From contig CACEXV010000001.1 in NCBI GenBank assembly GCA_902563575.1, positions 62,001 to 126,000 of the forward strand: a stretch of DNA of 64,000 nt. The letters are read 5' to 3'. This document shows, piece after piece, positions 1-8,016 of this stretch. Numbering within the stretch: position 1 is the first letter of the stretch; every line of letters starts with the position of its first letter. The notes under the pieces were generated by a model that saw only the letters and a list, made by a program, of their open reading frames with translations, searched no databases and had not been told where the DNA came from. Both the position numbers and the translations under genes were made by a program. The stretch comes from an uncultured Pelagibacteraceae bacterium (GTDB lineage Bacteria; Pseudomonadota; Alphaproteobacteria; Pelagibacterales; Pelagibacteraceae).

Positions 1-1
1 C

Positions 2-1054
2 ATACTTGCTGATTTTAAACAATCAGATATACATTTGTGTATGGCTGACATGGGCTGGATGGTTGGATCTAAATCAGCAACCATTGCCTCTTTGCATGGT
101 GCCCAAATGGTAATTGCTGAGGGTGTGCCAGATTTTCCTGATGAAATCAGGTTTTGGAAACTTATTGCAAAATATAAAGTTTCATGGACAGAATTATCTC
201 CTGCGTTGATAAGAAATCAAATGATCAAAGACAAAAAACTTTTTGAAAATTTAGATTTAAGTTCATTAAGAATTATATGTACTGGCGGTGAACCTTGGAC
301 AGAAAAACCTTGGAAATGGTTATTTGAATTTATTGGTAAATCTAAAGTACCGATTATGAATTCGGCTGGAGGAACAGAAGTTTCTGGATCAATTTTGCAC
401 TGTTGCTTGCATAGACCTTTCAAAGTTGGGTCATTCAATGCTCCGATCCCAGGTATGAGTGCTGATATTGTAGACTATAACGGCAAGAAAGTAACTCAAG
501 ATCAATTAGGTGAGTTAGTTATGAGAAAATCTTCAATTGGTCTTACAAAAAGTCTTTGGGAAGATGATAAAAGATATTTAGAAAATTATTGGAAAGTTAT
601 AAATGGCATATGGGTGCATGGCGATCTTGCAAGTAAAGATAAAGATGGTCATTGGTATCTACACGGAAGATCTGATGACACTATAAAAGTTTCTGGAAAA
701 AGAATAGGACCCTCAGAGATAGAGAGCGTAGTTGTGAAAAGTGGAAAAGCAAAAGAAGTTGCTGCAGTTGGAATACCAGATGAAAATAAAGGATCTAAAA
801 TCATTCTCTCGATTGTGCCATTAGAAAGTGAAAAAAACCTTAAAGAGAGTCTCTTTATTGATTTAATAACTAAAGATTTAGGAAAATCCTTTAAACCTGA
901 TAGAGTAATTTTTTTAAAAGATTTACCTAAGACTAGAAATATGAAAATAATGAGAAGAGTTATTAAGTCTTGTTTAATAAAAGAGGACCCTGGTGATATC
1001 TCAACTTTATTGAATCCAGAGTCTGTTGAGGAGATAAAAGAATATGCAATTTAA
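2..1054 (+). CDS. AMP-dependent acyl-CoA ligase, 5' end outside window
   Basis: C-terminal part of an adenylate-forming acid:CoA ligase of the acetyl-CoA synthetase type. The frame is open to the left edge, where ADMGWMVG matches the aDiGWi.G block of this family, so the true start lies upstream. Also visible are a GGT-E motif (SAGGTEVSG, the position of the YGxTE adenylate motif), W-x-HGD-L-A-x-D-x-DG, the hinge GRSDDTIKVSGKRIGPSEIE, and a late lysine-bearing tail (PKTRNMKIMRR) that fits the catalytic-lysine A10 motif. It would convert a carboxylic acid to its CoA thioester with ATP, in the cytoplasm. It overlaps the next gene by 11 nt, so it heads or continues an operon with a crotonase. 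The acid substrate is not predictable. Family certain, specificity unknown. Confidence 0.88.
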   Translation: MLADFKQSDIHLCMADMGWMVGSKSATIASLHGAQMVIAEGVPDFPDEIRFWKLIAKYKVSWTELSPALIRNQMIKDKKLFENLDLSSLRIICTGGEPWTEKPWKWLFEFIGKSKVPIMNSAGGTEVSGSILHCCLHRPFKVGSFNAPIPGMSADIVDYNGKKVTQDQLGELVMRKSSIGLTKSLWEDDKRYLENYWKVINGIWVHGDLASKDKDGHWYLHGRSDDTIKVSGKRIGPSEIESVVVKSGKAKEVAAVGIPDENKGSKIILSIVPLESEKNLKESLFIDLITKDLGKSFKPDRVIFLKDLPKTRNMKIMRRVIKSCLIKEDPGDISTLLNPESVEEIKEYAI

Positions 1055-1814
1055 AGATATACTTTATGAAGTTAAAGGTGATTATGCCTCTGTCACTATA
1101 AATAGACCTAAAGTATTAAATGCTTTTACGCCATTAACTCTTCAAGAACTTAAGACAGCTCTTGACGCTGCAGAAAAAGATAAAGAAGTTGGAGTAATAG
1201 TTTTATCAGGTGCAGGAGATAGAGCATTTTGTTCAGGTGGAGATATGAATTGGGAAAGCTCTAAAGAATTTCAAGATCATGAATATGAATTTCACATTCA
1301 CTTAACAAAATGCAGTAAACCAATCATAGCTAAAGTTGATGGATACGCGATTGGTGGTGGAAATCATATGGCTTATTTTTGTGATTTAACTATAGCAAGT
1401 GAGAATTCTATATTTGGACAAAATGGTCCCCGAGTTGGTTCTCCTGCGGGAGGAGCTATCGTTGCCCATTCTGCTAATATTTTAGGACATAAACGTGCAA
1501 GAGAGATGTGGATGACTTGTAAAAGGTACTCAGCAAAAGAGATGATGAATTGGGGCTTGGTAAATTCAGTAGTAAAAAAAGATAAATTAGACGAGGAAGT
1601 TAAAAAGTATGGCGATGAAATATTAAAAGCTGCACCAACTTGTTTAAAGATATTAAAGGCTAGTTTTCGAAAACAGTTTGAAGAAATTTTAAAAATTACA
1701 CAAAAAGGTATGGTCGAGGAAGTAGCTCCAGATTATTTCAAAACTGGAGAGCAGGCCGAAGGTGCTAAGGCCTTCCTAGAAAAAAGGAAGCCAAATTTCA
1801 AAAAATTTAGATAA
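1044..1814 (+). CDS. Crotonase-fold acyl-CoA hydratase/hydrolase, MenB/BadI-like
   Basis: A 256-residue enoyl-CoA hydratase/isomerase superfamily protein. The first oxyanion-hole segment (AFCSGGDMN) and the second (AIGGGNHMA) are present. The FGQNGPRVGS block and the GHKRAREMWMTCKRYSAKE block resemble naphthoyl-CoA synthase (MenB) and 2-ketocyclohexanecarboxyl-CoA hydrolase (BadI) more than ordinary enoyl-CoA hydratases. MenB closes and BadI opens a ring through a CoA-thioester Dieckmann-type reaction. No menaquinone genes are nearby, so a catabolic BadI-like role on the product of the preceding CoA ligase is the better inference. The ATG at 1044 overlaps the ligase stop region, and the stop overlaps the next start by one base (TAATG), which indicates translational coupling. 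The precise reaction is uncertain. Confidence 0.85.
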   Translation: MQFKDILYEVKGDYASVTINRPKVLNAFTPLTLQELKTALDAAEKDKEVGVIVLSGAGDRAFCSGGDMNWESSKEFQDHEYEFHIHLTKCSKPIIAKVDGYAIGGGNHMAYFCDLTIASENSIFGQNGPRVGSPAGGAIVAHSANILGHKRAREMWMTCKRYSAKEMMNWGLVNSVVKKDKLDEEVKKYGDEILKAAPTCLKILKASFRKQFEEILKITQKGMVEEVAPDYFKTGEQAEGAKAFLEKRKPNFKKFR

Positions 1815-2902
1815 TGAAAATAAAGTCAATCAAAGCAATTACTTTGGGTATGCCATTTAGCCATGGTGGAAAAAAAGTTATTTTTCACGGTAAAGAATGG
1901 AAAAGATTAGAGTTTAATTTGGTTAAAATTGAAACAGACAAAGGTATCACTGGTTGGGGTGAAGCCTTTGGTTATACGAGTTGGAAGGCTGTAAAAATTG
2001 CAATTGAAGACATGGTGGCTCCCCTACTCATCGGCAAAGATATCATTAATATTCCGGATCTTCTTTTATCCCTTCAAAAATCTTTACATTTATTTGGAAG
2101 ATACGGCATTACAATGTTTGCAATATCTGGTGTTGAAATTGCATTGTGGGATGCTTTAGGAAAAGAAAAAAACAAGCCAATTCATGAATTATTAGGAAAA
2201 AAAAATAAAGATTTGTTTAAAGCTTACTCTAGTCTTTTTAGATACGGAGATCCAAAGATTGTTGAACAAAAATGCAAGCAATCTTTGGATGACGGTTATC
2301 AAGCTATAAAATTACATGAAATAGAAAATGACTGCATAGAAGCTGGAAGAAAAGGAACAGGCAATCTTCCTTTGATGTTAGATACTAATTGTCCTTGGAC
2401 TTATGAAGAAACTCTAGCCAAAAAGGATTTTTTAAAAAGTATGAAACTTACTTGGTTAGAGGAACCTATTTATCCACCGGAGGATTATGAAACTCTTTCA
2501 AAATTAAATAAAAATCTTGGTATACCATTAGCATGTGGGGAAAATGCTTGTACAGAATTTGAATTTAAATCAATAATCAAACAAAAAGCAGTCACTTTTG
2601 TTCAGCCGTCAGTAATTAAAGTTGGTGGCATCTATGAAATGTTTAAAATTATTCAGTATGCAGAAAAAAATAATATTTCTGTAATGCCTCATACTGCTTA
2701 CTTTGGACCAGGTTTTTTAGCTACTCTACAATTGGCGGCTTTAATGGAAAAAGAAACTTATATTGAAAGATTTTATTTAGATATTGAACAAGAGTTTTAT
2801 CCAAATTTTAAAAGAGCACTGAATGGGAAGTATAAATTACCTTCAGGACCAGGGCTTGGTATTGATTTAGATTATAATAAATTAAGTAAATATGAGATAT
2901 AG
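1814..2902 (+). CDS. Mandelate racemase/muconate lactonizing (enolase superfamily) enzyme
   Basis: A 362-residue enolase-superfamily protein: N-terminal capping domain with ITGWGEAFG, then a TIM barrel. Metal ligands are recognisable as D190 (LMLDTN), E216 (WLEEP) and E243 (ACGEN). The second-strand acid/base motif reads K166-L-H168, where many members have KxK. The late His is H293 (VMPHTAY). The Asp that usually pairs with that His (QPD) is replaced: the text reads QPSVIKVGG, S266. Members abstract the alpha proton of a carboxylate and dehydrate, epimerise or cycloisomerise it, often sugar acids. It overlaps the crotonase by 1 nt and the lyase by 11 nt. Family is sure. The altered catalytic residue makes substrate and reaction unassignable. 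Confidence 0.87.
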   Translation: MKIKSIKAITLGMPFSHGGKKVIFHGKEWKRLEFNLVKIETDKGITGWGEAFGYTSWKAVKIAIEDMVAPLLIGKDIINIPDLLLSLQKSLHLFGRYGITMFAISGVEIALWDALGKEKNKPIHELLGKKNKDLFKAYSSLFRYGDPKIVEQKCKQSLDDGYQAIKLHEIENDCIEAGRKGTGNLPLMLDTNCPWTYEETLAKKDFLKSMKLTWLEEPIYPPEDYETLSKLNKNLGIPLACGENACTEFEFKSIIKQKAVTFVQPSVIKVGGIYEMFKIIQYAEKNNISVMPHTAYFGPGFLATLQLAALMEKETYIERFYLDIEQEFYPNFKRALNGKYKLPSGPGLGIDLDYNKLSKYEI

Positions 2903-3545
2903 ATCTGTTTTATTCGTTCCAGGGCATGAAGAAAAAAAGATTAAAAAGGCATATACATTAAATGCAGATTTAATAGTTATTGATTTAGAGGCCACCGTTC
3001 CCAAAGATCAGAAAGAACAAGCAAAAAAAATAATTAGAGAATGTAATGTTAATAAAGATCAAACATATATAAGAATAAATTCTAATTCAGACTTAGAATT
3101 TGTCACTACAGAAAGATTTCCTGGAATATTTCTTCCATTTACAGAAACAAAAAAGCAATTAATCGAAATAGATACATTGTTAAAAAAAAATGAAAAGCTA
3201 AAGACTAATGTAATACCAATATTGGAAAGTATAAACGGACTAGCTAATCTTGAGGAAATTTGTTCTTTTTCAGAAAGAATTCAAATTATATCTTTCGGTT
3301 CTCATGATTTAGCAAAATCAATAAATCTTAAAATTTCAGAAGACGAAAAAGAAATACTAGAATTTAGAAAAAATATCGTGAATAAATCAAAAAATATTCA
3401 AAAACCAATTGATACCTCTTATTTGAATTTTAAAGATTTAAATGGATTTGAGGTTTCATGTAATTTAGTAAAAAAATTAGGTTTTGGTGGTAAAGCATGT
3501 ATTCATCCAAATCAAATTGATATATCAAACAAATTATTTACATGA
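2892..3545 (+). CDS. CitE-like HpcH/HpaI-family aldolase/lyase
   Basis: A 217-residue protein starting RSVLFVPGH, the hallmark of CitE-like lyases. VIDLEATVP corresponds to the DLEDAV motif. The Mg-binding Glu is in PILESINGL and the Asp in FGSHDLAKS. The terminal KACIHPNQID motif is conserved in the family. At 217 residues it is shorter than typical CitE or malyl-CoA lyase (about 270-310). Family members cleave or form CoA-linked or free 3-hydroxy-acids (citramalyl-CoA, malyl-CoA, 2-oxo-3-deoxy acids), giving pyruvate, acetyl-CoA or glyoxylate. In this operon it is a good candidate for the C-C cleavage step. It overlaps both neighbours (11 nt upstream, 4 nt downstream). Confidence 0.83.
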   Translation: MRYRSVLFVPGHEEKKIKKAYTLNADLIVIDLEATVPKDQKEQAKKIIRECNVNKDQTYIRINSNSDLEFVTTERFPGIFLPFTETKKQLIEIDTLLKKNEKLKTNVIPILESINGLANLEEICSFSERIQIISFGSHDLAKSINLKISEDEKEILEFRKNIVNKSKNIQKPIDTSYLNFKDLNGFEVSCNLVKKLGFGGKACIHPNQIDISNKLFT

Positions 3546-4582
3546 AGAAAAAAATAAAAATAGCAGTTGTTGGTATTGGACTGATGGGCAGTCAACATTT
3601 AAAGGCAGTTAATCTTTCTAAAAAGGCTAAATTACACTCTATTGTTGATTTAAATAAAAAATCAGAGGTACATGCTAAAAAATTTAAAGTTCCATTCTAT
3701 AGTTCATCAAAACATTTATTAAAAAATAATAAGCCTGATGCGGTTATCGTGGCAACTCCAAATCAATTTCACGAAAAACACACTATAAGTTTTTTAAATG
3801 CCAAAATTCCAGTTTTATTAGAGAAACCTATTTCAGATAATATCAAGAAAGCTGAAAAAATAATTAAAAGTTCAAAAAAAAATAAAACCCACTTATTAAT
3901 TGGTTATCATAGAAGACACAATTCAATTGTAACAAGCGTAAAGCAAAAAATCGACTCTGGTAAATTTGGAAAAATTGTTGCGGGAAATGTAATGTGTTGG
4001 CTTTATAAAAACAAAGACTGGTATAAAGAAAAATGGAGAATAAAAAAAGGTGGTGGTCCTTTAGGGATAAATTTAGTTCATGATATTGATCTTATTTGCT
4101 ATCTTTTAGGGCCTGTTCAATCTGTACAATCTGCAACATCAAATTTAATAAGAAAGTATGAGGTTGAAGATACAGCTGTCGTTAATTTTATTTTTAAATC
4201 AGGTGCACTATGTACACTAAGTGTTTCTGACACCATAGTTGGTCCTTGGAGTTATGAATTAACTGCTGGTGAAAACCCTGCATACCCTGTTACTAATCAA
4301 TCGGCTTATTATATTGGAGGAACCAAAGGCTCCATTCAGTTTCCGAATCTAAAACACTGGTATAATAAAGGTGAACGTAGTTGGTGGAAACCAATGTATC
4401 ACAAAGATATGAATATCAGATTAAGCCGTTTTACACTAATTAATCAAATCAATCATTTGTGTGATGTTGTAAAAGGAAAAGCAAAACCGAAAGTGACAGG
4501 TGAAGATGGTTTACAGTCTTTAAAAATATTTGATGCGATAATCAAAAGTTCAAAATCAGGAAAAAAAATCAGTATTAAATGA
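3542..4582 (+). CDS. Gfo/Idh/MocA-family NAD(P)-dependent oxidoreductase
   Basis: A 346-residue two-domain dehydrogenase. The N-terminal Rossmann fold has KIAVVGIGLMGSQH (GxGxxG), VATPNQFH and the family LEKPIS motif, whose Lys is catalytic. The C-terminal half has GGGPLGINLVHDIDLI, which supplies the usual Asp/His catalytic pair. This pattern resembles myo-inositol 2-dehydrogenase-type enzymes that oxidise a ring or sugar hydroxyl. It overlaps the CitE-like gene by 4 nt (ATGA) and the next oxidoreductase by 4 nt. The two paralogues in a row suggest two successive redox steps, or a heteromer, on a hydroxylated or cyclic substrate. Specificity is not inferable. Confidence 0.88.
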   Translation: MKKKIKIAVVGIGLMGSQHLKAVNLSKKAKLHSIVDLNKKSEVHAKKFKVPFYSSSKHLLKNNKPDAVIVATPNQFHEKHTISFLNAKIPVLLEKPISDNIKKAEKIIKSSKKNKTHLLIGYHRRHNSIVTSVKQKIDSGKFGKIVAGNVMCWLYKNKDWYKEKWRIKKGGGPLGINLVHDIDLICYLLGPVQSVQSATSNLIRKYEVEDTAVVNFIFKSGALCTLSVSDTIVGPWSYELTAGENPAYPVTNQSAYYIGGTKGSIQFPNLKHWYNKGERSWWKPMYHKDMNIRLSRFTLINQINHLCDVVKGKAKPKVTGEDGLQSLKIFDAIIKSSKSGKKISIK

Positions 4583-5487
4583 TTCAAGCTTGTGTAATAG
4601 GTTTATCAAAAATTGGTCAAATACACTGTAAAAATTTAATAAAAATTAAAAAAACTCAATTGACATATATTTATGACAAAAATCAAAAGCTCTGTAAAAA
4701 ATATTCTAAAAAATTTAAATGCCAAACTTCAAACAATTTCAATAAAATTTTAAATCAAACAAACATAGATTTATTTGTAATAGCTTCACCGACTACTACG
4801 CATGAATTTTATATAAAAAAATTAATAAAACATAAAAAAATTATTTACTGTGAAAAACCAATTACCGGAAAACACAGAAACTTAAAGAAAATAGAGAATT
4901 TAATTAGGAGTAATAATATAAAATTTTGTGTGGGCCTTAATAGACGTTTTTCAAAAGAGTACGTTTCTTTAAAGAAAAAAACAAAAGGTAAAAAAATTAA
5001 AATTATTCAAATTATCTCAAGATCTGCAAATCACAATGTTAATTTATCAGTGAGAAATGGAGGTTTATTTTATGATAAAGGTTTTCATTTTTTTGACCTT
5101 GCGTGTTGGTTGGGTAATTCCTTGCCTAAAAAAATGATTGTAATTTCAAAATCAATAAGCACTGAAGAGTTTTTAAAAAAAGGTGATTTTTCTGATGCTG
5201 TAATCAATATGCGATTGAGGAATAATATAAATGTTGAATTAGTATTTAGTAGAAAGTGCAGATTAGGCAATATAGAGAAAATAAAGATTTTTGGAGAAAA
5301 ATTTATTTTAAATTCAGATGATTATTCGAACAAAAAAACTTTGAGTAAGGACTTTGCAATTAGACATAAAGACTCTTATTTTAAGTGTCTAAATAATTTT
5401 ATTAATTCAAAAAAATCTTTATTATTCGAAGAAGGTATCAATGTTCAAAATATTTGTGAGCAAGCTTCGAAAATAGCTAAAAGATAA
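4579..5487 (+). CDS. Second Gfo/Idh/MocA-family oxidoreductase, divergent and shorter
   Basis: A 302-residue paralogue of the preceding dehydrogenase: N-terminal GLSKIGQIH nucleotide-binding turn, VIASPTTTHE, YCEKPIT and NRRFSKEY, then GGLFYDKGFHFFDLACWLG in the place of the catalytic Asp/His helix. It is shorter than its neighbour and very Lys/Asn/Ile-rich. The GxGxxG loop is degenerate (GLSKIG), so cofactor affinity may differ. It is the last gene of the plus-strand operon and ends 3 nt before the convergent SDR gene. It probably acts in the same pathway as gene 3542-4582. Substrate unknown. Confidence 0.82.
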   Translation: MIQACVIGLSKIGQIHCKNLIKIKKTQLTYIYDKNQKLCKKYSKKFKCQTSNNFNKILNQTNIDLFVIASPTTTHEFYIKKLIKHKKIIYCEKPITGKHRNLKKIENLIRSNNIKFCVGLNRRFSKEYVSLKKKTKGKKIKIIQIISRSANHNVNLSVRNGGLFYDKGFHFFDLACWLGNSLPKKMIVISKSISTEEFLKKGDFSDAVINMRLRNNINVELVFSRKCRLGNIEKIKIFGEKFILNSDDYSNKKTLSKDFAIRHKDSYFKCLNNFINSKKSLLFEEGINVQNICEQASKIAKR

Positions 5488-5490
5488 TAA

Positions 5491-6243
5491 TTAATTTAAA
5501 CTCTTAATTTTTCCACCATCGATAGATAGAACTTTACCATTAGATTTTTTATCTTTTATTAATTTCAATGTAAGCTTTGCGACTTCTTCCGGTTTTGTGG
5601 GTCTTTTGATTTTGGCTAACTTAGTTCTTTCTTTTAAAAGTTGTTTCACGCTTTTTTTTAAAATCTTTGAGTCTGCTTTAAGTAACTTTTCTAATCGTCC
5701 AGTAAGGGTCATTCCTGGATTAATTATAGATACTGAAACTTTATCCAACTTACCTTGTAGTGATAAAGTTTTGGTAAAATGATTTAAAGCTGTGTTTACT
5801 GCTCCGCCAATCATAAATGTTCTTGATGGTTTTTCCCATGACCCTGCACCTCCGCCAATATTAATTATCTTTCCTCTATTTTTTTTTAATTTGGGCCAAA
5901 AAATTTTACTTAACCTTAAAGCAGATTTAAATTTTAAATCAAAACCATCATTCCATGTTTTATCATCAAGTTTGAGAAAATGACCTCCTTTAGTTGCGCC
6001 AGCAACATTGATTAAGTAATTAATTTTTTTTACTTTTTTTCCAACAAAATTGCATGCGGATAAAGATCTTAAATCTTTAGATATAATGTGTGATAATTTT
6101 GGATAAGGTAAATTCTGCTGTACTCTCTTTAAAAGTTTTTTTGATCTCGCGATTAAAATTACTTTAATTTTTTTTTTATTTAAATCTTTTGCAATAGAGG
6201 AGCCGATGCCTTTGCTAGATCCTGTTATGACCGCAACCTTCAT
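5491..6243 (-). CDS. SDR-fold protein lacking the Ser-Tyr-Lys catalytic residues
   Basis: A 250-residue short-chain dehydrogenase/reductase fold. TGSSKGIG (residues 8-15) is the NAD(P) glycine motif, INVAG (78-82) stands for NNAG, and the C-terminal IDGGK is typical. Aligned on GKIINI and ALNHFTKTL, the catalytic Ser falls on G130/G131, the Tyr on G146 and the Lys on N150, so the YxxxK motif is absent. The protein probably binds a dinucleotide but cannot use the standard SDR mechanism. It may be regulatory, structural or chemically different. Its ATG shares one base with the stop of the upstream hydratase gene, so they are co-translated. It converges with the oxidoreductase operon. Confidence 0.82.
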   Translation of the reverse strand: MKVAVITGSSKGIGSSIAKDLNKKKIKVILIARSKKLLKRVQQNLPYPKLSHIISKDLRSLSACNFVGKKVKKINYLINVAGATKGGHFLKLDDKTWNDGFDLKFKSALRLSKIFWPKLKKNRGKIINIGGGAGSWEKPSRTFMIGGAVNTALNHFTKTLSLQGKLDKVSVSIINPGMTLTGRLEKLLKADSKILKKSVKQLLKERTKLAKIKRPTKPEEVAKLTLKLIKDKKSNGKVLSIDGGKIKSLN

Positions 6244-7013
6244 TAAATAAAATCGACGTTGATTTTTCCTAAAGTTCTAAAATCTACCTTAAGCTTATCT
6301 CCTTTATTTACTTTAAAAGGTTGTATAACTGAACCAGTCATAAACCAATCTCCCTTTTTAAAAGTTACAGGATTATCTTTAAATTCATTAATTATACATT
6401 TAATTGCTTCTACCGGACCAGCTCTTTTTTCACCTTTAAAGTAAGGTTCTGTTACTTCACCGTTTAAGTTAATTTCAACTTGAATAGAATCCAAATTAAT
6501 TTTATCGCGATTTTTTATTTTATCTCCAATTACTATCGCTCCAGCTCCACCATTGTCAGCTATATTTAAATTCATCATATTTATTGGATCCAAATCTTTT
6601 TTGCTTTCTGAATGAACTCTTGTAGATACTAATTCTAATGCTATATACGCTTCATAATTACCAGTTTTATATTCTGCGCCAGGTATCATTTTCGTGTCCT
6701 CTAAAAATTTTAAACAAAATTCACATTCAAGAATACAATCTGGAACTTTACTGTAATCTACTTTAAGTGGATTCATTAAAACTGTTTCATCTATGATTTT
6801 ACCTATCATCGGGCCGTTGACTTTAGCTCCTTCTTGTAAATTTTTTGAAACCAGACCAATTTTCCAACCAACTGTTTTTTTCTTTAAAACATCATGAAAT
6901 TGTTTTTGAATGTTGTGAGACTCCTCTCTGCTCTTCGGTAATTCTTCAGAATTAATTTTGATTAAATCTCTTTTTTTCCATGCATCTACTAATTTTTCTG
7001 CTAAAGTATTCAT
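6243..7013 (-). CDS. 2-keto-4-pentenoate hydratase-like (MhpD/FAH superfamily)
   Basis: A 256-residue protein of the fumarylacetoacetate hydrolase superfamily, closest in pattern to 2-oxopent-4-enoate hydratase / 4-oxalocrotonate decarboxylase. VGWKIGLVSK, the GPMIGKI segment, the metal-binding E-x-E of ILECEFCLKF and the later ALELVSTR, and a C-terminal KGDWFMTGSVIQPF block match MhpD-type enzymes. Such enzymes hydrate 2-hydroxy-2,4-dienoates to 4-hydroxy-2-oxo acids, the natural substrates for a pyruvate-releasing aldolase such as the CitE/HpcH-like product nearby. The gene is divergent from the DUF1907 gene, with 17 nt between the ATGs, and is coupled to the downstream SDR gene. Exact substrate unknown. 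Confidence 0.85.
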   Translation of the reverse strand: MNTLAEKLVDAWKKRDLIKINSEELPKSREESHNIQKQFHDVLKKKTVGWKIGLVSKNLQEGAKVNGPMIGKIIDETVLMNPLKVDYSKVPDCILECEFCLKFLEDTKMIPGAEYKTGNYEAYIALELVSTRVHSESKKDLDPINMMNLNIADNGGAGAIVIGDKIKNRDKINLDSIQVEINLNGEVTEPYFKGEKRAGPVEAIKCIINEFKDNPVTFKKGDWFMTGSVIQPFKVNKGDKLKVDFRTLGKINVDFI

Positions 7014-7030
7014 TATCTATAAATAATCAC

Positions 7031-7999
7031 ATGATGCTCACATTTGAAAGTGCAAAATTTAATAATCCTTCGCTAGAGATTTTAGCAGAAGCTCTAAAAA
7101 AGGGTTTAAAAGCCAATTATCAAGAAGTTACGGTCGAAATAATTAACTGTCCAAATCTTAGAGAATGGAACTGCCCGTCTGAAGGAATTTCAGGTAACGA
7201 GAGAATTATTGATGTAGGTGGAGAGCCTTATATGCACGATAAGCAGTTTATTGGAACTGAATTTGACTACGAAGAAATCGCAAAAAATATTGGATCCGAA
7301 AAATCTTATGCTCTAGGTGCAGGTTCTGGCGCAATGTCATGTTTGGAGGGTCATTGTGGTGAACTAATTATTAATGAAAATTTGATTACAAACGAGTCAA
7401 ATTCAATTATTGCACAGGTAAATAAAAATAAAGAGTGTGTAACAAAAAAGTATACTGAAAAAAAACATGGTGGCTTGGCTAATATTTTTTTTTCAGATGG
7501 CAAAATCGGGAAAGTAATTAAAATAAAATTAAAGAAAAGAATAGGTAAACAAGGGTCTCTACCTCAAGCAATGCGGTCCGCTTTGTTAGAAAATATTATT
7601 ATCCAAAAAAATAGACATGTTGCGTTGGGAGGAGTTTTTAGAGTTTTACATGGAGGGGTTAAATCCCATGTTCAACCAGATTATGAAGATATTAAACATG
7701 AATATTATGATTCTAAGCTTATGAAATGTACTAAAGATTTTTTACAGTTTTATGAACCTGTTGGACCAAAATTGCAATGTTACTCAGTTTTATGGACTGG
7801 GGATCCAACAGGAGGAGATCTCAATTTAAGAGAGTCAGGTGAACATACGCATTTTCACTCTTACAATAATAAGCCAGAAGCTGGACACTACCATTTCGAT
7901 GTAACACCAAATGATATTGAATATGAATGTTATTTTAATATTGCTCACGAAGTATTTAGGGTTAATAATATTTATAAAGAATTGAAAAAACCAAAATAA
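7031..7999 (+). CDS. DUF1907 / C11orf54-like putative zinc-dependent ester hydrolase
   Basis: I recognise this as a bacterial member of DUF1907, the family of human C11orf54 (PTD012), a zinc protein with reported ester hydrolase activity. Matching features are the N-terminal NPSLEILAEALKKGL, the VGGEPYM segment, an ALGAGSG loop, and the C-terminal EHTHFHSYNN plus GHYHFDVTP. In the human protein the equivalent HTH and GHYHYD supply the three zinc histidines; here they would be H272, H274 and H286. I place the start at the ATG at 7031 because it gives the family N-terminus; a longer reading from 6980 would run into the divergent gene. Length 322 versus about 315 in the human protein. The biological substrate is unknown. 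Here it could hydrolyse a lactone or ester in the cluster's pathway (inference). Confidence 0.85.
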   Translation: MMLTFESAKFNNPSLEILAEALKKGLKANYQEVTVEIINCPNLREWNCPSEGISGNERIIDVGGEPYMHDKQFIGTEFDYEEIAKNIGSEKSYALGAGSGAMSCLEGHCGELIINENLITNESNSIIAQVNKNKECVTKKYTEKKHGGLANIFFSDGKIGKVIKIKLKKRIGKQGSLPQAMRSALLENIIIQKNRHVALGGVFRVLHGGVKSHVQPDYEDIKHEYYDSKLMKCTKDFLQFYEPVGPKLQCYSVLWTGDPTGGDLNLRESGEHTHFHSYNNKPEAGHYHFDVTPNDIEYECYFNIAHEVFRVNNIYKELKKPK

Positions 8000-8016
8000 T
8001 TTGATTTAATATTTTA

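Noticed and set aside
6980-7030. 17-residue extension of the DUF1907 protein
   Set aside because: It overlaps the start of the divergent hydratase gene and adds residues not found in the family.
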